Shown one piece after another: positions 39,043 through 48,438 of a stretch of DNA of 64,000 bases. The translations under genes and the position numbers were made by a program. Every line of letters begins with the position of its first letter. Position 1 is the stretch's first letter. The notes under the pieces were generated by a model. The model did not search any database, had not been told where the DNA came from, and saw only the letters and a program-made list of their open reading frames with translations. Location: the NCBI GenBank assembly GCA_029246385.1, contig JAQWNG010000034.1, positions 124,001 through 188,000 on the forward strand, written 5' to 3'. This stretch comes from Halioglobus sp. GTDB taxonomy: Bacteria; Pseudomonadota; Gammaproteobacteria; Pseudomonadales; Halieaceae.

Positions 39043-40959
39043 TCAGGCCAGCTTACGTTGGCTGTCAGAGCCTGCCGGACTATCCCTGACCAAGGCGCCC
39101 CCTTTTTTGAGGTATATCAGCAACAATGCAATGGCGGCTGCCGTGACCCCAGGTATTCGTCCAGCACGTGCCAATGAGTCTGGTCGAGCAGCACTTAACC
39201 TCTGTTTTACTTCATGAGACAGGCCGTCAACTGCGTTATAATCTAAGTCAGCCGGCAACGGTGTGTGCTCATTACGACGAAGGCGCGCAATATCTTCTTT
39301 TTGTCTTTCAATATAGCCTGCATACTTGGCTTGTATTTCAACTTGTTCTACTGCTTGGGGGTCTCCACTGGGCGCTCCCACCAACGCGGCGATGTCTGCA
39401 TATGTCAGCTCTGGACGTTTCAGCAGTTCAGCCAGAGAATATTCACGGGCGAGTGGATTTTTTATTTTTCCTGCAAGCGCTTCAGCCTGCGGGGTGTCAG
39501 GTTGAACCCAGCTGGTCGCTAATCGGTCTGTTTCTTTCGCTATCGCATCGCATTTTCTTTCAAAGCGCTCCCAACGAGCATCACCCACCAACCCCAATGC
39601 CCTGCCGTGCTCGGTGAGACGCAAGTCTGCGTTGTCTTCACGCAGCAGCAGCCGGTACTCCGCACGCGACGTAAACATACGATAGGGCTCTAAAGTGCCC
39701 ATCGTGATCAGGTCGTCTACCAACACACCAACATAGGCCTCGTCCCGCCGCGGGGCCCAGGCTTCCTTTTCACGCACCGCGAGAGCAGCATTGAGTCCGG
39801 CCAGTAAACCCTGAGCAGCAGCCTCTTCATACCCCGTAGTGCCGTTGATCTGCCCAGCAAAATATAATCCGGGAAGGGCCTTTGTCTCGAGGGTTGCATT
39901 GAGATCCCGCGGATCGAAAAAATCATATTCGATCGCGTACCCTGGCCTAGTGATGTGTGCATCCTGAAATCCTTCGATGGAACGAACGAGCTCAGTCTGA
40001 ACATCAAATGGCAAACTAGTCGATATACCGTTGGGATAGAGCTCCTGCGTATTTAACCCCTCCGGCTCTATAAAAATCTGGTGCGAACTTTTATCCGCAA
40101 AGCGGTGAATTTTATCCTCAATACTGGGGCAGTAGCGCGGCCCGACTCCTTCGATAACGCCTGAATATAACGGTGACCGGTCTAGGCCGCCTCGAATAAT
40201 GTCGTGGGTTTGCTCATTGGTGTGAGTGATCCAGCAGCAGCGCTGCTCGGGATGTTCGGCGGTGTTTCCTAGGTAAGACATTACCGGTTCAGGTTGATCG
40301 CCCCACTGCTCCTTCAGGCCGGAGAAGTCTACGCTGCGCGCATCGATGCGCGGTGGCGTCCCCGTTTTTAGGCGCGCCACACGGAATGGTAGCTCGCGTA
40401 AGCGCTCTGCAAGCGCAATAGACGGCGGGTCACCGGCGCGACCGCCAGAGTGGCTCTCTAACCCAATATGCATTTTACCACCGAGGAATGTGCCGCTAGT
40501 AAGAACCACTCGTGGCGCCCGAAAAACAAGCCCCATTTGCGTAACCGCACCGGCTATTTTGCCATTCTCAACGAGCAGGTCGTCAACTGGCTGCTGAAAT
40601 ATGGATAAATTGGGTTGTGATTCGAGTATTTGGCGGATGGCATTCCTGTACAACACTCTGTCTGCTTGTGCCCGCGTAGCCCTGACGGCCGGTCCTTTGC
40701 GTCGGTTCAATACACGAAATTGTATTCCAGCCTGGTCGGTGGCGCGAGCCATAGCTCCGCCTAAAGCATCAATCTCCTTAACGAGGTGGCTCTTCCCAAT
40801 ACCACCGATCGCAGGGTTACAGGACATTTGTCCCAGCGTATCGACACTGTGGGTAAGTAGAAGGGTACGACACCCCATGCGTGCCGCCGCCAGGCAGGCT
40901 TCCGTTCCCGCATGCCCCCCGCCAATAATAATCACTTCAAACCGTTGTTGGTATTCCAC
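39043..40959 (-). CDS. mnmG: tRNA uridine-5-carboxymethylaminomethyl modification enzyme MnmG
   Basis: Protein of about 638 residues from a GTG at 40959. The FAD-binding [17 protein letters not shown] motif is at about residue 11-27, followed by [15 protein letters not shown] and the second motif [15 protein letters not shown]. It works with MnmE to place cmnm5 at U34 of tRNAs. The open frame continues 72 bases further up to 41031, but the sequence GCGAGG lies seven bases before GTG 40959 and the family begins with [13 protein letters not shown]. It stands in an operon with rsmG, parA and parB. Its partner MnmE is interrupted by an in-frame stop in this window. Confidence 0.96.
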   Translation of the reverse strand: MEYQQRFEVIIIGGGHAGTEACLAAARMGCRTLLLTHSVDTLGQMSCNPAIGGIGKSHLVKEIDALGGAMARATDQAGIQFRVLNRRKGPAVRATRAQADRVLYRNAIRQILESQPNLSIFQQPVDDLLVENGKIAGAVTQMGLVFRAPRVVLTSGTFLGGKMHIGLESHSGGRAGDPPSIALAERLRELPFRVARLKTGTPPRIDARSVDFSGLKEQWGDQPEPVMSYLGNTAEHPEQRCCWITHTNEQTHDIIRGGLDRSPLYSGVIEGVGPRYCPSIEDKIHRFADKSSHQIFIEPEGLNTQELYPNGISTSLPFDVQTELVRSIEGFQDAHITRPGYAIEYDFFDPRDLNATLETKALPGLYFAGQINGTTGYEEAAAQGLLAGLNAALAVREKEAWAPRRDEAYVGVLVDDLITMGTLEPYRMFTSRAEYRLLLREDNADLRLTEHGRALGLVGDARWERFERKCDAIAKETDRLATSWVQPDTPQAEALAGKIKNPLAREYSLAELLKRPELTYADIAALVGAPSGDPQAVEQVEIQAKYAGYIERQKEDIARLRRNEHTPLPADLDYNAVDGLSHEVKQRLSAARPDSLARAGRIPGVTAAAIALLLIYLKKGGALVRDSPAGSDSQRKLA

Positions 40960-41061
40960 TGCTGGCCTCGCATACCAAGTGCATTCCCGTTTAAGATCAC
41001 AGATTATACGAGGGCCATGCCTGTTGTTCAAAAGTTGCCCGGTGTCGCCGCGACTGGTGTA

Positions 41062-41904
41062 TCAACTAACCGGCAGCCTGTCCTCACACCACGCGAGGAT
41101 TTGATCAAGAACGTCTTGGCGCTCAGGTTCATTCAGGATTTCATGGTACAGACCGGAATAAACCGTCAAGGTTTTATCCGCAGAAGCAATGTGTTCATGC
41201 AAATAACGCGACCCATCAGGCGAGGTCATTACATCTGCACCACCATGGAGTATTAACATCGGCAGAGTGATGCCTACGGCACTCGCTTGCAAGCTCGCCA
41301 TGCCTGCAAATAACTCTCGCACCATCCGCGCCGAAGCCTTACCGTGAAATACCAGTGGATCTTCAAGATATTTTCTCACCTGCTCAGGGTCACGACTGAC
41401 GCCGCTGGCATCTAACTGCATTACCCCCAGTCGTGGCGTTAACACTGCCAGCAGCCGAATAGCGTACATTTGTAGCCATCCCGGCTGTAGATCGGAGGTA
41501 ATAAGTGCACCCGATAGAATACAACCAACAAACCGATGCTGTTGCTCTAAAAGATAGTTGCACGCAATCAAACCGCCGAGGCTGTGCCCTAAAAGGAATA
41601 TCGGTACAGCAGGGAAACGGCGCTCTATCTCATTATTAAACGCTCTTAAATCAGCGAGGAAGTCAGCAAACATGTCTATATGACCTACTCTGCCATCAGA
41701 ATAACCGTGGCCACGATGATCCAGTGCAACAACTGCCAGCCCTTTTGCCGCAAAGAACTCTCCTACATGCCGATAACGGCCACTATGCTCGCCGGCGCCA
41801 TGGACTACTAATACGATGGCTTTAGGGCCAGCCTCTGGCAACCAATATTGGAAGTAAATCGTTTGTTGACCAACGCTCTGTAAGCTGTCCTCTATGTGTT
41901 TCAT
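41062..41904 (-). CDS. Alpha/beta hydrolase, monoacylglycerol-lipase-like
   Basis: Protein of 280 residues. The oxyanion and HG motif VVHGAGEHSGRYRHVGEFFA, VALDHRGHGYSDG and the nucleophile elbow LLGHSLGG match the Hydrolase_4/monoglyceride-lipase family. LHGGADVMTSPDGSRYL provides the acid residue and LYHEILNEPER the catalytic His. Substrate probably short- or long-chain monoacylglycerol or lysophospholipid; that is inference. It is the leftward gene just upstream of mnmG (102 bases) and divergent from the pyrophosphatase gene. Confidence 0.85.
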   Translation of the reverse strand: MKHIEDSLQSVGQQTIYFQYWLPEAGPKAIVLVVHGAGEHSGRYRHVGEFFAAKGLAVVALDHRGHGYSDGRVGHIDMFADFLADLRAFNNEIERRFPAVPIFLLGHSLGGLIACNYLLEQQHRFVGCILSGALITSDLQPGWLQMYAIRLLAVLTPRLGVMQLDASGVSRDPEQVRKYLEDPLVFHGKASARMVRELFAGMASLQASAVGITLPMLILHGGADVMTSPDGSRYLHEHIASADKTLTVYSGLYHEILNEPERQDVLDQILAWCEDRLPVS

Positions 41905-41999
41905 GTGTTCTCCGAGTCAGATCGCCTGTTACAGGCAATTTCACCCACGACGCGTTAATATCCTGTTACATTTCAAAAGTAGACTTTTGTTTGTTTCGC

Positions 42000-42029
42000 T
42001 TGTCACTGCTGCCACAATTTAGGTAGCAT
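42000..42029 (+). promoter_or_regulatory. Possible promoter of hppA
   Basis: TTGTCA (42000-42005) and TAGCAT (42024-42029) are 18 bases apart, with the hppA start 40 bases downstream. The -35 is one base from consensus and the -10 two bases, so this is only a fair candidate. Confidence 0.35.
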
Positions 42030-42069
42030 GCAGAGCATATTATATATAATAAAACACTGGAGTTGTTCT

Positions 42070-44061
42070 ATGACTGAATACCTTATCATTCCACCAATCG
42101 TTGGTCTTGCAGGTCTTGCCGTCGCATTTATTATTTATCACATCATGCTGCGACATGATGCCGGTGACGGGGTGGTCAAAAAAATCGGGGATCAAATACA
42201 TCTTGGTGCTATGGTCTTTATGCACCGCGAATATAAAATGTTAGCCCTGTTCTCGCTATGCTTGTTAGTGGCTATTTTTGTTTCGCCGCTAGGTCTCAAC
42301 ACCGCTATCGCATTTGTAGCTGGCGCAGCATCATCTGCGACTGCGGGCTATCTGGGCATGTTCGCTGCTACGAAAGCTAACGTGCGTACCACGGTGGCCG
42401 CCCACAATCACGGTCAAAAAACGGCGTTGTCTGTTGCTTTTTATGGCGGCTCCGTAATGGGATTATGCGTTGCATCGCTAGGCCTCGTCGGTCTAGGGGG
42501 TGTCTATTGGTATTTCGGTGGAGACGTTGGCACAGCACACGCTATCCACGGATTTGGCATGGGCGCATCTGTAGTTGCTTTGTTTTCACGCGTAGGCGGG
42601 GGCATATTTACCAAGAGCGCTGATGTTGGCGCCGATTTGGTGGGTAAGATCGAAGCAGGCATTCCAGAGGATGATCCTCGCAATCCAGGCGTTATCGCAG
42701 ACAATGTAGGCGACAATGTCGGTGACATCGCAGGCATGGGTTCAGATATTTTCGAATCATACTGTGGCTCAATGATTGCTTGTGTTGCAATCGCATCAAC
42801 AATAACTGTGGCAGCAACGCGAGATGCCATGATGCTCCTGCCTCTCGCTTTAGCCACGATTGGCCTTTTAGCTTCTGTTTGTGGCATTGTAATTGTTCGT
42901 ATTCGATCTAATGCGCCACCAGAAGCGGCGCTGCGGTCTGGTACGTTATTAGCACCGGTTATTTTTGCGATAATGGCATGGTTCATGATGGATACTATGG
43001 GGCTGGAAGCCAACATATGGTGGTCTGTTATTTGTGGTGCGGTAGGCGGCGTCTTTATTGGTTTAATCACCGAATACTACACCGGTGGAGGACCTGTTAA
43101 GAAAATTGCTAAGTCGGGAGAAACGGGGGCGGCCACGGTTATGATTACTGGTTTGGCCGTCGGTATGCAATCTGTCGTTCTGCCTGTTCTGTTCCTGGCT
43201 GCGATTATTTACATTTCTACATTACTTTCGGGTCTTTATGGCGTCGGAATCGCCGCCGTGGGTATGCTTGCCACGGTAGGAATTACAATGGCGATTGACG
43301 CCTACGGCCCTGTTGCCGATAACGCTGGAGGAATCGCTGAAATGGCCGGTATGGGTGAAGAGACCCGCCAGATAACTGACGGCCTCGATGAAGTAGGTAA
43401 CACGACAGCTGCCATTGGAAAAGGGTTCGCCATTGGTGCCGCGGCACTCGCTGCTTTAGCAATTATCGCTGCCTTCGTGGAGACCGTGCAGGTTCATACT
43501 GTTGATTTTGCCTTGGCCGTTACAGATCCCGTCGTATTGGTAGGAATGTTCATTGGTGGAACGATTCCATTTTTAATTGCAGCGATCACCATGACCGCAG
43601 TAGGCGAAGCAGCTTTCGACATGATTAATGAAATTCGCCGTCAGTTTCGCGAAATCCCAGGTTTATTGGAGGGGTCCGCTGAGCCTGATACAGAGAAATG
43701 TGTTGATATTGCGACCACTGCTGCGCTGCGTCGTATGATTTTGCCTGGTGTTATTGCCGTGTCAGCGCCTGTGCTGGTTGGCTTTGGTCTCGGTGCTGCG
43801 TCTCTGGGCGGCATGTTAGCAGGTGCATTACTGGCATGTGTTTTGATGGCATTAATGATGGCGAATGCCGGGGGAGCATGGGATAACGCCAAGAAATATG
43901 TAGAAAAAGGCAACCTCGGTGGAAAAGGGTCGGATACTCATTCGGCTGTGGTCGTTGGTGACACCGTAGGCGATCCCTTCAAGGATACTTCAGGTCCCGC
44001 AATGAATATTCTGATTAACGTAATGGCCATCGTGAGCCTAGTCATCGCGCCTTTACTGTAA
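42070..44061 (+). CDS. hppA: Membrane-bound ion-pumping pyrophosphatase
   Basis: Protein of 663 residues with about sixteen helices. The catalytic loop contains [31 protein letters not shown] and MGSDIFESY; a later loop has [18 protein letters not shown] and [17 protein letters not shown]. The enzyme hydrolyses PPi and pumps H+ or Na+ across the cytoplasmic membrane. The residue after GNTT is Ala447, as in the K+-dependent class (Lys in K+-independent ones). Glu229 in DIFESY sits where Na+-pumping members and some H+-pumping members keep it, so the pumped ion cannot be settled. The ATG at 42070 has GGAG close upstream; the frame from 42028 is rejected. It stands divergent from the hydrolase and ahead of the hotdog operon. 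Confidence 0.95.
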   Translation: MTEYLIIPPIVGLAGLAVAFIIYHIMLRHDAGDGVVKKIGDQIHLGAMVFMHREYKMLALFSLCLLVAIFVSPLGLNTAIAFVAGAASSATAGYLGMFAATKANVRTTVAAHNHGQKTALSVAFYGGSVMGLCVASLGLVGLGGVYWYFGGDVGTAHAIHGFGMGASVVALFSRVGGGIFTKSADVGADLVGKIEAGIPEDDPRNPGVIADNVGDNVGDIAGMGSDIFESYCGSMIACVAIASTITVAATRDAMMLLPLALATIGLLASVCGIVIVRIRSNAPPEAALRSGTLLAPVIFAIMAWFMMDTMGLEANIWWSVICGAVGGVFIGLITEYYTGGGPVKKIAKSGETGAATVMITGLAVGMQSVVLPVLFLAAIIYISTLLSGLYGVGIAAVGMLATVGITMAIDAYGPVADNAGGIAEMAGMGEETRQITDGLDEVGNTTAAIGKGFAIGAAALAALAIIAAFVETVQVHTVDFALAVTDPVVLVGMFIGGTIPFLIAAITMTAVGEAAFDMINEIRRQFREIPGLLEGSAEPDTEKCVDIATTAALRRMILPGVIAVSAPVLVGFGLGAASLGGMLAGALLACVLMALMMANAGGAWDNAKKYVEKGNLGGKGSDTHSAVVVGDTVGDPFKDTSGPAMNILINVMAIVSLVIAPLL

Positions 44062-44071
44062 GGTTCCATGT

Positions 44072-44101
44072 TGCGCCTCGATGGCTCATCGTCGAGGCGC
44101 A
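44072..44101 (+). terminator. Stem-loop after hppA
   Basis: TGCGCCTCGA (44072-44081) and TCGAGGCGCA (44092-44101) form a perfect ten-base-pair GC-rich stem with a ten-base loop, eleven bases after the hppA stop. No T run follows, so it is a likely but not classic terminator or a transcript-protecting stem. Confidence 0.6.
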
Positions 44102-44191
44102 TATAAACCATACAAGTACTAGCGCGTTCGGCAATGGCACTGTCATTATTGTTCGTCCATATGGTTCTCTTATCGGCTCAATGAGTGTGGT

Positions 44192-44677
44192 ATGCCTGTC
44201 CTGAGCAACAGCCAAAAATTTGATCTCGTTACAATAATGAACGCCCATATTCCTCATGCGGCTTTACTCGGGATTCAAGTCGAGAGCATCGAAAGAGAAG
44301 AACTGACACTAAGACTGCCCTATCAAACACACCTCATTGGTAACCACGAAACCGGTACATTACATGGTGGCGTATTAACGGTGCTACTGGATCAGACCTT
44401 GGGGATGGCAACCGTCTGCAGTGATGCCTCTGAACCGTCTGTAACGCCAACGCTAGACTTGCGGATTGATCACTTAGGCATAGCGCCGGCAGGAATGTCT
44501 ATATTTGCCTCAGCACGCGTTTACAAAGCAACTCGAAAAATACTTTTCGTCGAAGGCATCGCCTATTGTGAATCAAAAGAAAAACCTATTGCGCGGGCTA
44601 CAGGTAGCTGGGTCCGAGTTGCAGAAGTCGATTTGTCTTGGATTGTTTCATCCGACAAGGACGCTGCCTCACCATGA
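44192..44677 (+). CDS. Hotdog-fold PaaI-type thioesterase
   Basis: Protein of 161 residues, PaaI-like. The motif GTLHGGVLTVLLDQTLGMA has the family's HGG loop and catalytic acid, and SVTPTLDLRIDHLGIAPAG follows as the second strand. It is likely an acyl-CoA thioesterase, but the substrate is unknown. First gene of a four-gene rightward operon: its stop overlaps the ATG of the next hotdog gene. It lies 90 bases after the hppA stem-loop. Confidence 0.8.
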   Translation: MPVLSNSQKFDLVTIMNAHIPHAALLGIQVESIEREELTLRLPYQTHLIGNHETGTLHGGVLTVLLDQTLGMATVCSDASEPSVTPTLDLRIDHLGIAPAGMSIFASARVYKATRKILFVEGIAYCESKEKPIARATGSWVRVAEVDLSWIVSSDKDAASP

Positions 44678-45114
44678 CATCACGAAGCAATGCGCGCGAC
44701 AAGCCCTGCCTAGAAACATTACACCATTGGCTAGAAAAGATTCCCTATGCGATGTTTCTCGGCATTAAAGCCGAGCCATCCAAGAAAGATATTATTTTTA
44801 TACTACCAAAGAATAAAAAGTTTATTGGCAACCCATCTCTGCCGGCGCTACACGGTGGTGTTATAGGCGCTTTCATGGAGCAAGCCGCGGCGCTTCACCT
44901 GGTTGGCAGTATGGATGCCGCTGCTCTGCCTAAGATAATTAATTTCTCTTTGGATTATTTACGACCTGCGCAATTGCGTGATACCTATGCGAGTTGCATT
45001 CTGAGCAGGAAAGGTCGATTTATTAGCAACCTCACTATTACGGCTTGGCAAGAACACATTAATCAGCCTAATGCGATTGCTAGAGCGCACTTTTTAACCC
45101 CTGAAACTAACTGA
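44674..45114 (+). CDS. Hotdog-fold thioesterase-like protein
   Basis: Protein of 146 residues from ATG 44674, which overlaps the preceding stop as ATGA. It carries PALHGGVIGAFMEQAAALHLV, again with HGG, and INFSLDYLRPAQLRD. It is related to but clearly different from the first hotdog protein, so the two may form a heteromer or a two-step pair. The catalytic acid position is Glu (FMEQA) rather than Asp. A longer frame begins at 44638 but that start lies inside the previous gene. Confidence 0.77.
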   Translation: MTSRSNARDKPCLETLHHWLEKIPYAMFLGIKAEPSKKDIIFILPKNKKFIGNPSLPALHGGVIGAFMEQAAALHLVGSMDAAALPKIINFSLDYLRPAQLRDTYASCILSRKGRFISNLTITAWQEHINQPNAIARAHFLTPETN

Positions 45115-45127
45115 GAGGATAGCCACT

Positions 45128-45583
45128 ATGTCACGCTGGGAACGCATAGAAATTGAACATGCTTTTGAAAAGTATCAGGCTGCGGCGTTAAAGGGTGCGC
45201 AGACTAAAGACTGGACTGATTGGTCGGCTTGCTTTACCCAAGACGCCACTTATTTTGAACATCACTATGGACGTTTTTGGGGCCGTGACAATATTCATAC
45301 TTGGATTACAGAGACAATGAATAAATGGCCTGCCAGTGAAATGACTGCATTTCCAGTAACTTGGTATACGATTGACGAAGACAAAGGCTGGGTCATTGCA
45401 GAAGTTATGAATCGAATGAGCGATTTAGGCGACGGCAATATTTACCAAGAACCTAACATTACTATTTTGCATTATGCCGGGAATGATGTTTTTAAGTATG
45501 AGGAGGATGCTTATAACCCACACAATATGGGTGTCACTATAGGCGCTTGGATTAAAGCGAAAAAACTCATTGAAACAGCATAA
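45128..45583 (+). CDS. NTF2/SnoaL-like domain protein
   Basis: Protein of 151 residues with the alpha+beta cone fold of the SnoaL/NTF2-like family: an N-terminal helix (WERIEIEHAFEKYQAAALKG), then DWTDWSACFTQDATYFEHHYGRFWGRDNIHTWI, then strands such as WYTIDEDKGWVIAEVMNRM. Members are small-molecule isomerases, cyclases, hydratases or ligand carriers. GAGAGGATAGCC gives a good ribosome-binding site. It is 13 bases after the second hotdog gene and 21 before the flavin oxidoreductase, so it belongs to the same operon. The reaction is unknown. Confidence 0.78.
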   Translation: MSRWERIEIEHAFEKYQAAALKGAQTKDWTDWSACFTQDATYFEHHYGRFWGRDNIHTWITETMNKWPASEMTAFPVTWYTIDEDKGWVIAEVMNRMSDLGDGNIYQEPNITILHYAGNDVFKYEEDAYNPHNMGVTIGAWIKAKKLIETA

Positions 45584-45604
45584 TCGCTTATTAGCACATA
45601 TGCT

Positions 45605-46582
45605 GTGAACCAATCGTCGACCAACAGCAATACTGTTCTCCGCTTCGACATGCGGACATCACCAATGTGCAAAGATGCGCCAACCGATCGATATCACGCA
45701 GCGATAGACATGGCCACCTGGGCTGACACTCGAATGATTAATGTCGTGGGTTTATCTGAGCATCATGGTACTCCTGATGGCTTCTTAGCTGCGCCATTAC
45801 AATTGGCCGGCATGATGGTCGCACGTACGAAAAGAGTGCGCATCAGCGTCAGCGCTCTATTGGTGCCCTTGCATGACCCTTTGCGGCTGGCAGAAGATAT
45901 TTGTTTAATAGATCAAATCGCAAGAGGCCGCTTTTCGGTGACATGCGGCCTAGGTTACCGAGAACTGGAGTATCAATTATTTAACATTGATTGGTCAGAG
46001 CGTGGACAACTATTTGATGCCAAGCTTGATGTTTTAATCCGGGCACTCAAAGGCGAGTCTGAGAGTACTAATGGACATTCTCTGCATTTAAACCCACTTC
46101 CTGTTTCTAACATTAATGAGCTACTAATGATTGGTGGAAATAGTAAAGCCGCTGCACTGCGAGCTGCGCGATTAGGTTTGTTCTTCTGTCCAGCGATTGA
46201 TGATGATACTTTAGTCAAGGTGTACAAAGAGGCGTGTAATGAACGTGGATTTGTTATCTCACCAGGAGAGCCGTCTACGACATTTATTAGTCAAGATCCT
46301 TCTGCCGCATGGAAAGCGATTGGCGAGCATTTAATGTACGATGCACGCGCTTATGCCGAGTGGCAGCATCCCAACCGAAGAGCATACGCAGAGTCTTTTG
46401 CCTCAAATATCGAGGAATTAAAGCAGGAAGGGAAGTACCGTATTTTGTCACCTGAGGAGGCATTGAGGTCGATAGAAAACACGGGGTCATTGCATCTTGC
46501 TCCACTCACTGGAGGAGTTCCTATTGATATCGGATGGGAAAGCTTGCGCTTATTTGAAGACCACGTCCAACCTTATTTATAG
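45605..46582 (+). CDS. Luciferase-like (LLM class) flavin-dependent oxidoreductase
   Basis: Protein of 325 residues with the bacterial-luciferase TIM-barrel fold. Visible blocks are VVGLSEHHGTPDGFLAAPLQLAG (broken up: GLSEHHG, then AAPLQLAG), then RVRISVSALLVPLHDPLRLAEDICLIDQI followed by GRFSVTCGLGYRELEY. The GRF and GxGY phrases are the flavin-binding core of LLM enzymes. It uses reduced FMN (or F420) to oxidise a small organic substrate. The start is GTG at 45605, with an ATG at residue 16 as alternative. Last gene of the operon, convergent on mnmE across an AT-rich gap. Confidence 0.85.
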   Translation: MNQSSTNSNTVLRFDMRTSPMCKDAPTDRYHAAIDMATWADTRMINVVGLSEHHGTPDGFLAAPLQLAGMMVARTKRVRISVSALLVPLHDPLRLAEDICLIDQIARGRFSVTCGLGYRELEYQLFNIDWSERGQLFDAKLDVLIRALKGESESTNGHSLHLNPLPVSNINELLMIGGNSKAAALRAARLGLFFCPAIDDDTLVKVYKEACNERGFVISPGEPSTTFISQDPSAAWKAIGEHLMYDARAYAEWQHPNRRAYAESFASNIEELKQEGKYRILSPEEALRSIENTGSLHLAPLTGGVPIDIGWESLRLFEDHVQPYL

Positions 46583-47036
46583 TTATTTCTACGTTTTAAA
46601 AAAACATCTAAAAGTTTTCAGCGTTGTCGTCACTATATAGATATATATACTTAGATATATGTATAAGGATTATTGTTATTACTACTATTAGGGCTGTCTA
46701 CGACAGTGGAAAACTGCTTTTTTAATATATAAATCATATCGTTAAAGCGATCAAAATCCGTAGGAAAACGACGGTATTGCCTGGTCAAAACCAGTGGTTA
46801 AACGGTGGGAAACCTCGGTCTTTTTGTGGATATTTTTCGGGGGTGACATCGAGCTGTGTATAACCGCCTATTTTGTGCAGCGTTTATTAAAATAATATTA
46901 AGATGTTTTTAACAAAAACAGCTGCCCACAATTAATGACTAAAAAACTACCGCATAAAAACTAAATAGATTAAATTAAGTAAAGAAACCACGGATCAGAT
47001 TTGAACGATTTGTGCGTATTACTTTGCAATTTAATG
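46583..47036. other. AT-rich gene-free region with DnaA-box-like sites (candidate oriC)
   Basis: This 454-base stretch separates convergent genes and contains no convincing frame. It begins with an AT-rich block (about 46583-46745) rich in ATATAT runs. At 46825-46833 TGTGGATAT and at 46855-46863 TGTGTATAA lie in the same orientation 30 bases apart; the second fits TGTGNATAA exactly and the first differs at one position. It lies between mnmG and mnmE, the same neighbourhood as the E. coli origin beside mnmG. A rough hand count of plus-strand bases in the following mnmE gene gives about 255 G to 203 C, although the gene is on the minus strand; this would fit an origin to its left. Confidence 0.45.
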
Positions 47037-47252
47037 TTATTTTCCAATGCAAAAACTAGAAAATATAACGCCTAATAATTCATCACTAGTAACAGCGCCA
47101 GTAATTGTTCCTAGGCTGTTCTGACACAGACGCAAATCTTCGGCGAGTAACTCACCAGCACCTGATTCTTGTAGTTGTCTTTTCCCATGTAAAAAAAAAT
47201 GTCTCGCTTGTTCGAGAGCAGTTATATGACGACGACGCGCGCTAAACCCTCA
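47037..47252 (-). pseudogene. mnmE: Severed 3' part of mnmE after in-frame TGA
   Basis: Reading through the TGA at 47252-47250 in the same frame gives 70 further sense codons and then TAA at 47039-47037. These encode the conserved MnmE C-terminus, beginning GFSARRRH and ending [15 protein letters not shown]. Counting the stop as codon 384, the full length would be 454 codons, identical to E. coli MnmE, and the FCIGK Cys would be residue 451, the E. coli catalytic Cys. No other stop or frameshift is present. GGA to TGA is a single-base change at a position that is Gly in E. coli. Confidence 0.9.
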
Positions 47253-48401
47253 CTGACCTCCGTCAGTAAACTCCATACAGCCTTTTAAATGCGTCCGCAG
47301 TAAGTGCATGCCTGCGCCGGATTTGACCGATAGATTGATAAGTGTATGTCCTAGTAGCGGATGTATTATTGGGTGGCTATCAGTTAAATCGCATTTGTTT
47401 TTTATAATGGTAATAGGAATGTCGCGTCGCGAGGGTGTTAGCGAATTTTGCCAAAGTGCGTTGATCTCAGCGTCGAGGTTTGATGTTGTGGTGCCATCAA
47501 CAATTAGTAGGATGCGGTCTGCGGAGTTAATCTCAGCATGAGCGCGACGGACGCCCTCTTGTTCTATTATATCGTCGCTATGGCGCAGACCTGCAGTATC
47601 AGCGATATGTATAGGCAAGCCATCGATTTGAATATGCTGCCGTAAGACATCGCGTGTGGTCCCTGCTAGCTCGGTAACGATTGCGGTATCTTGCCCCGAT
47701 AGAGCGTTGAGTAAGCTAGATTTTCCCGCGTTAGGTTTGCCGGCAATTACCAGTTTCATCCCCTCTTGGATGAGAGCGCCCTGTGCGGCTTCACTCATTA
47801 CAGTATTGAACTGGTCAGTGATGGCGAGCAGTTTGGCTGAGATCTGGCTATTTTCAAGGAAATTGATTTCCTCTTCTGGAAAGTCGATAGCGGCTTCAAC
47901 ATACACCCTCAGCTCAGTGATTAAGGTTATTAAATGTTCAATTCTTTTCGAAAATTCACCCTGTAGTGTGCGGCTAGCATTAAGGGCTGCTTGCTCGGTT
48001 GTACTGTTTATAAGATCGGCAATGGCCTCTGCCTGAGTTAAATCTATTTTGTCATGAAGATACGCTCGCTGCGAAAATTCGCCAGGTAAGGCTTGGCGGG
48101 CGCCAAGCTTGCAGACTTCTCGCAAAATAAGATCCAATATTATTGAGCCACCGTGCGCCTGCAGTTCTACGACATCTTCCCCAGTAAACGAATTTGGTGC
48201 AGGGAAAAACAAGCTTATACCAGAATCTAGAATCGTCCCTTCAGGGTTGCGATAGTGGCAGAAGTGGGCGTATCTGGGCTTGAGCGCGGTTGCGGTGATC
48301 GCGTTTCCGATAGAGAAAGCGCGAGGACCCGACAGCCGGACAATGCCGATACCTCCAGGACCGGAAGCTGTTGCAATGGCAGCAATAGTTTCTTCTTGCA
48401 T
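47250..48401 (-). CDS. mnmE: MnmE tRNA-modification GTPase, interrupted by an in-frame TGA
   Basis: Open frame of 383 residues covering the tetrahydrofolate-binding N-terminal domain (about 1-118), the first part of the helical domain and the whole G domain: GKPNAGKSS at 221-229 (G1), the TT of LAGTTRD (G2), DTAG at 268-271 (G3) and IKNKCDLT (G4). MnmE works with MnmG on wobble U34 of tRNAs. Family length is about 454; the missing 70 residues, encoded downstream in frame (47037-47249), hold the last helices and the catalytic FCIGK. If the TGA is real and not read through, the protein cannot do its chemistry. The gene is last in the rpmH-rnpA-yidD-yidC-mnmE operon, 37 bases after yidC. Confidence 0.9.
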   Translation of the reverse strand: MQEETIAAIATASGPGGIGIVRLSGPRAFSIGNAITATALKPRYAHFCHYRNPEGTILDSGISLFFPAPNSFTGEDVVELQAHGGSIILDLILREVCKLGARQALPGEFSQRAYLHDKIDLTQAEAIADLINSTTEQAALNASRTLQGEFSKRIEHLITLITELRVYVEAAIDFPEEEINFLENSQISAKLLAITDQFNTVMSEAAQGALIQEGMKLVIAGKPNAGKSSLLNALSGQDTAIVTELAGTTRDVLRQHIQIDGLPIHIADTAGLRHSDDIIEQEGVRRAHAEINSADRILLIVDGTTTSNLDAEINALWQNSLTPSRRDIPITIIKNKCDLTDSHPIIHPLLGHTLINLSVKSGAGMHLLRTHLKGCMEFTDGGQ

Positions 48402-48438
48402 GGCACAAAACCTAGCGCGTTAAACGTAGCCAATGATG

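Noticed and set aside
41923-41938. Short palindrome GCCTGT-T-ACAGGC upstream of the alpha/beta hydrolase gene
   Set aside because: Six-base arms are short enough to occur by chance; no second copy was noticed.
47250-47252. TGA in mnmE as selenocysteine or altered code
   Set aside because: The position is Gly in E. coli, no reason exists for Sec there, and many genes in the window end normally with TGA.
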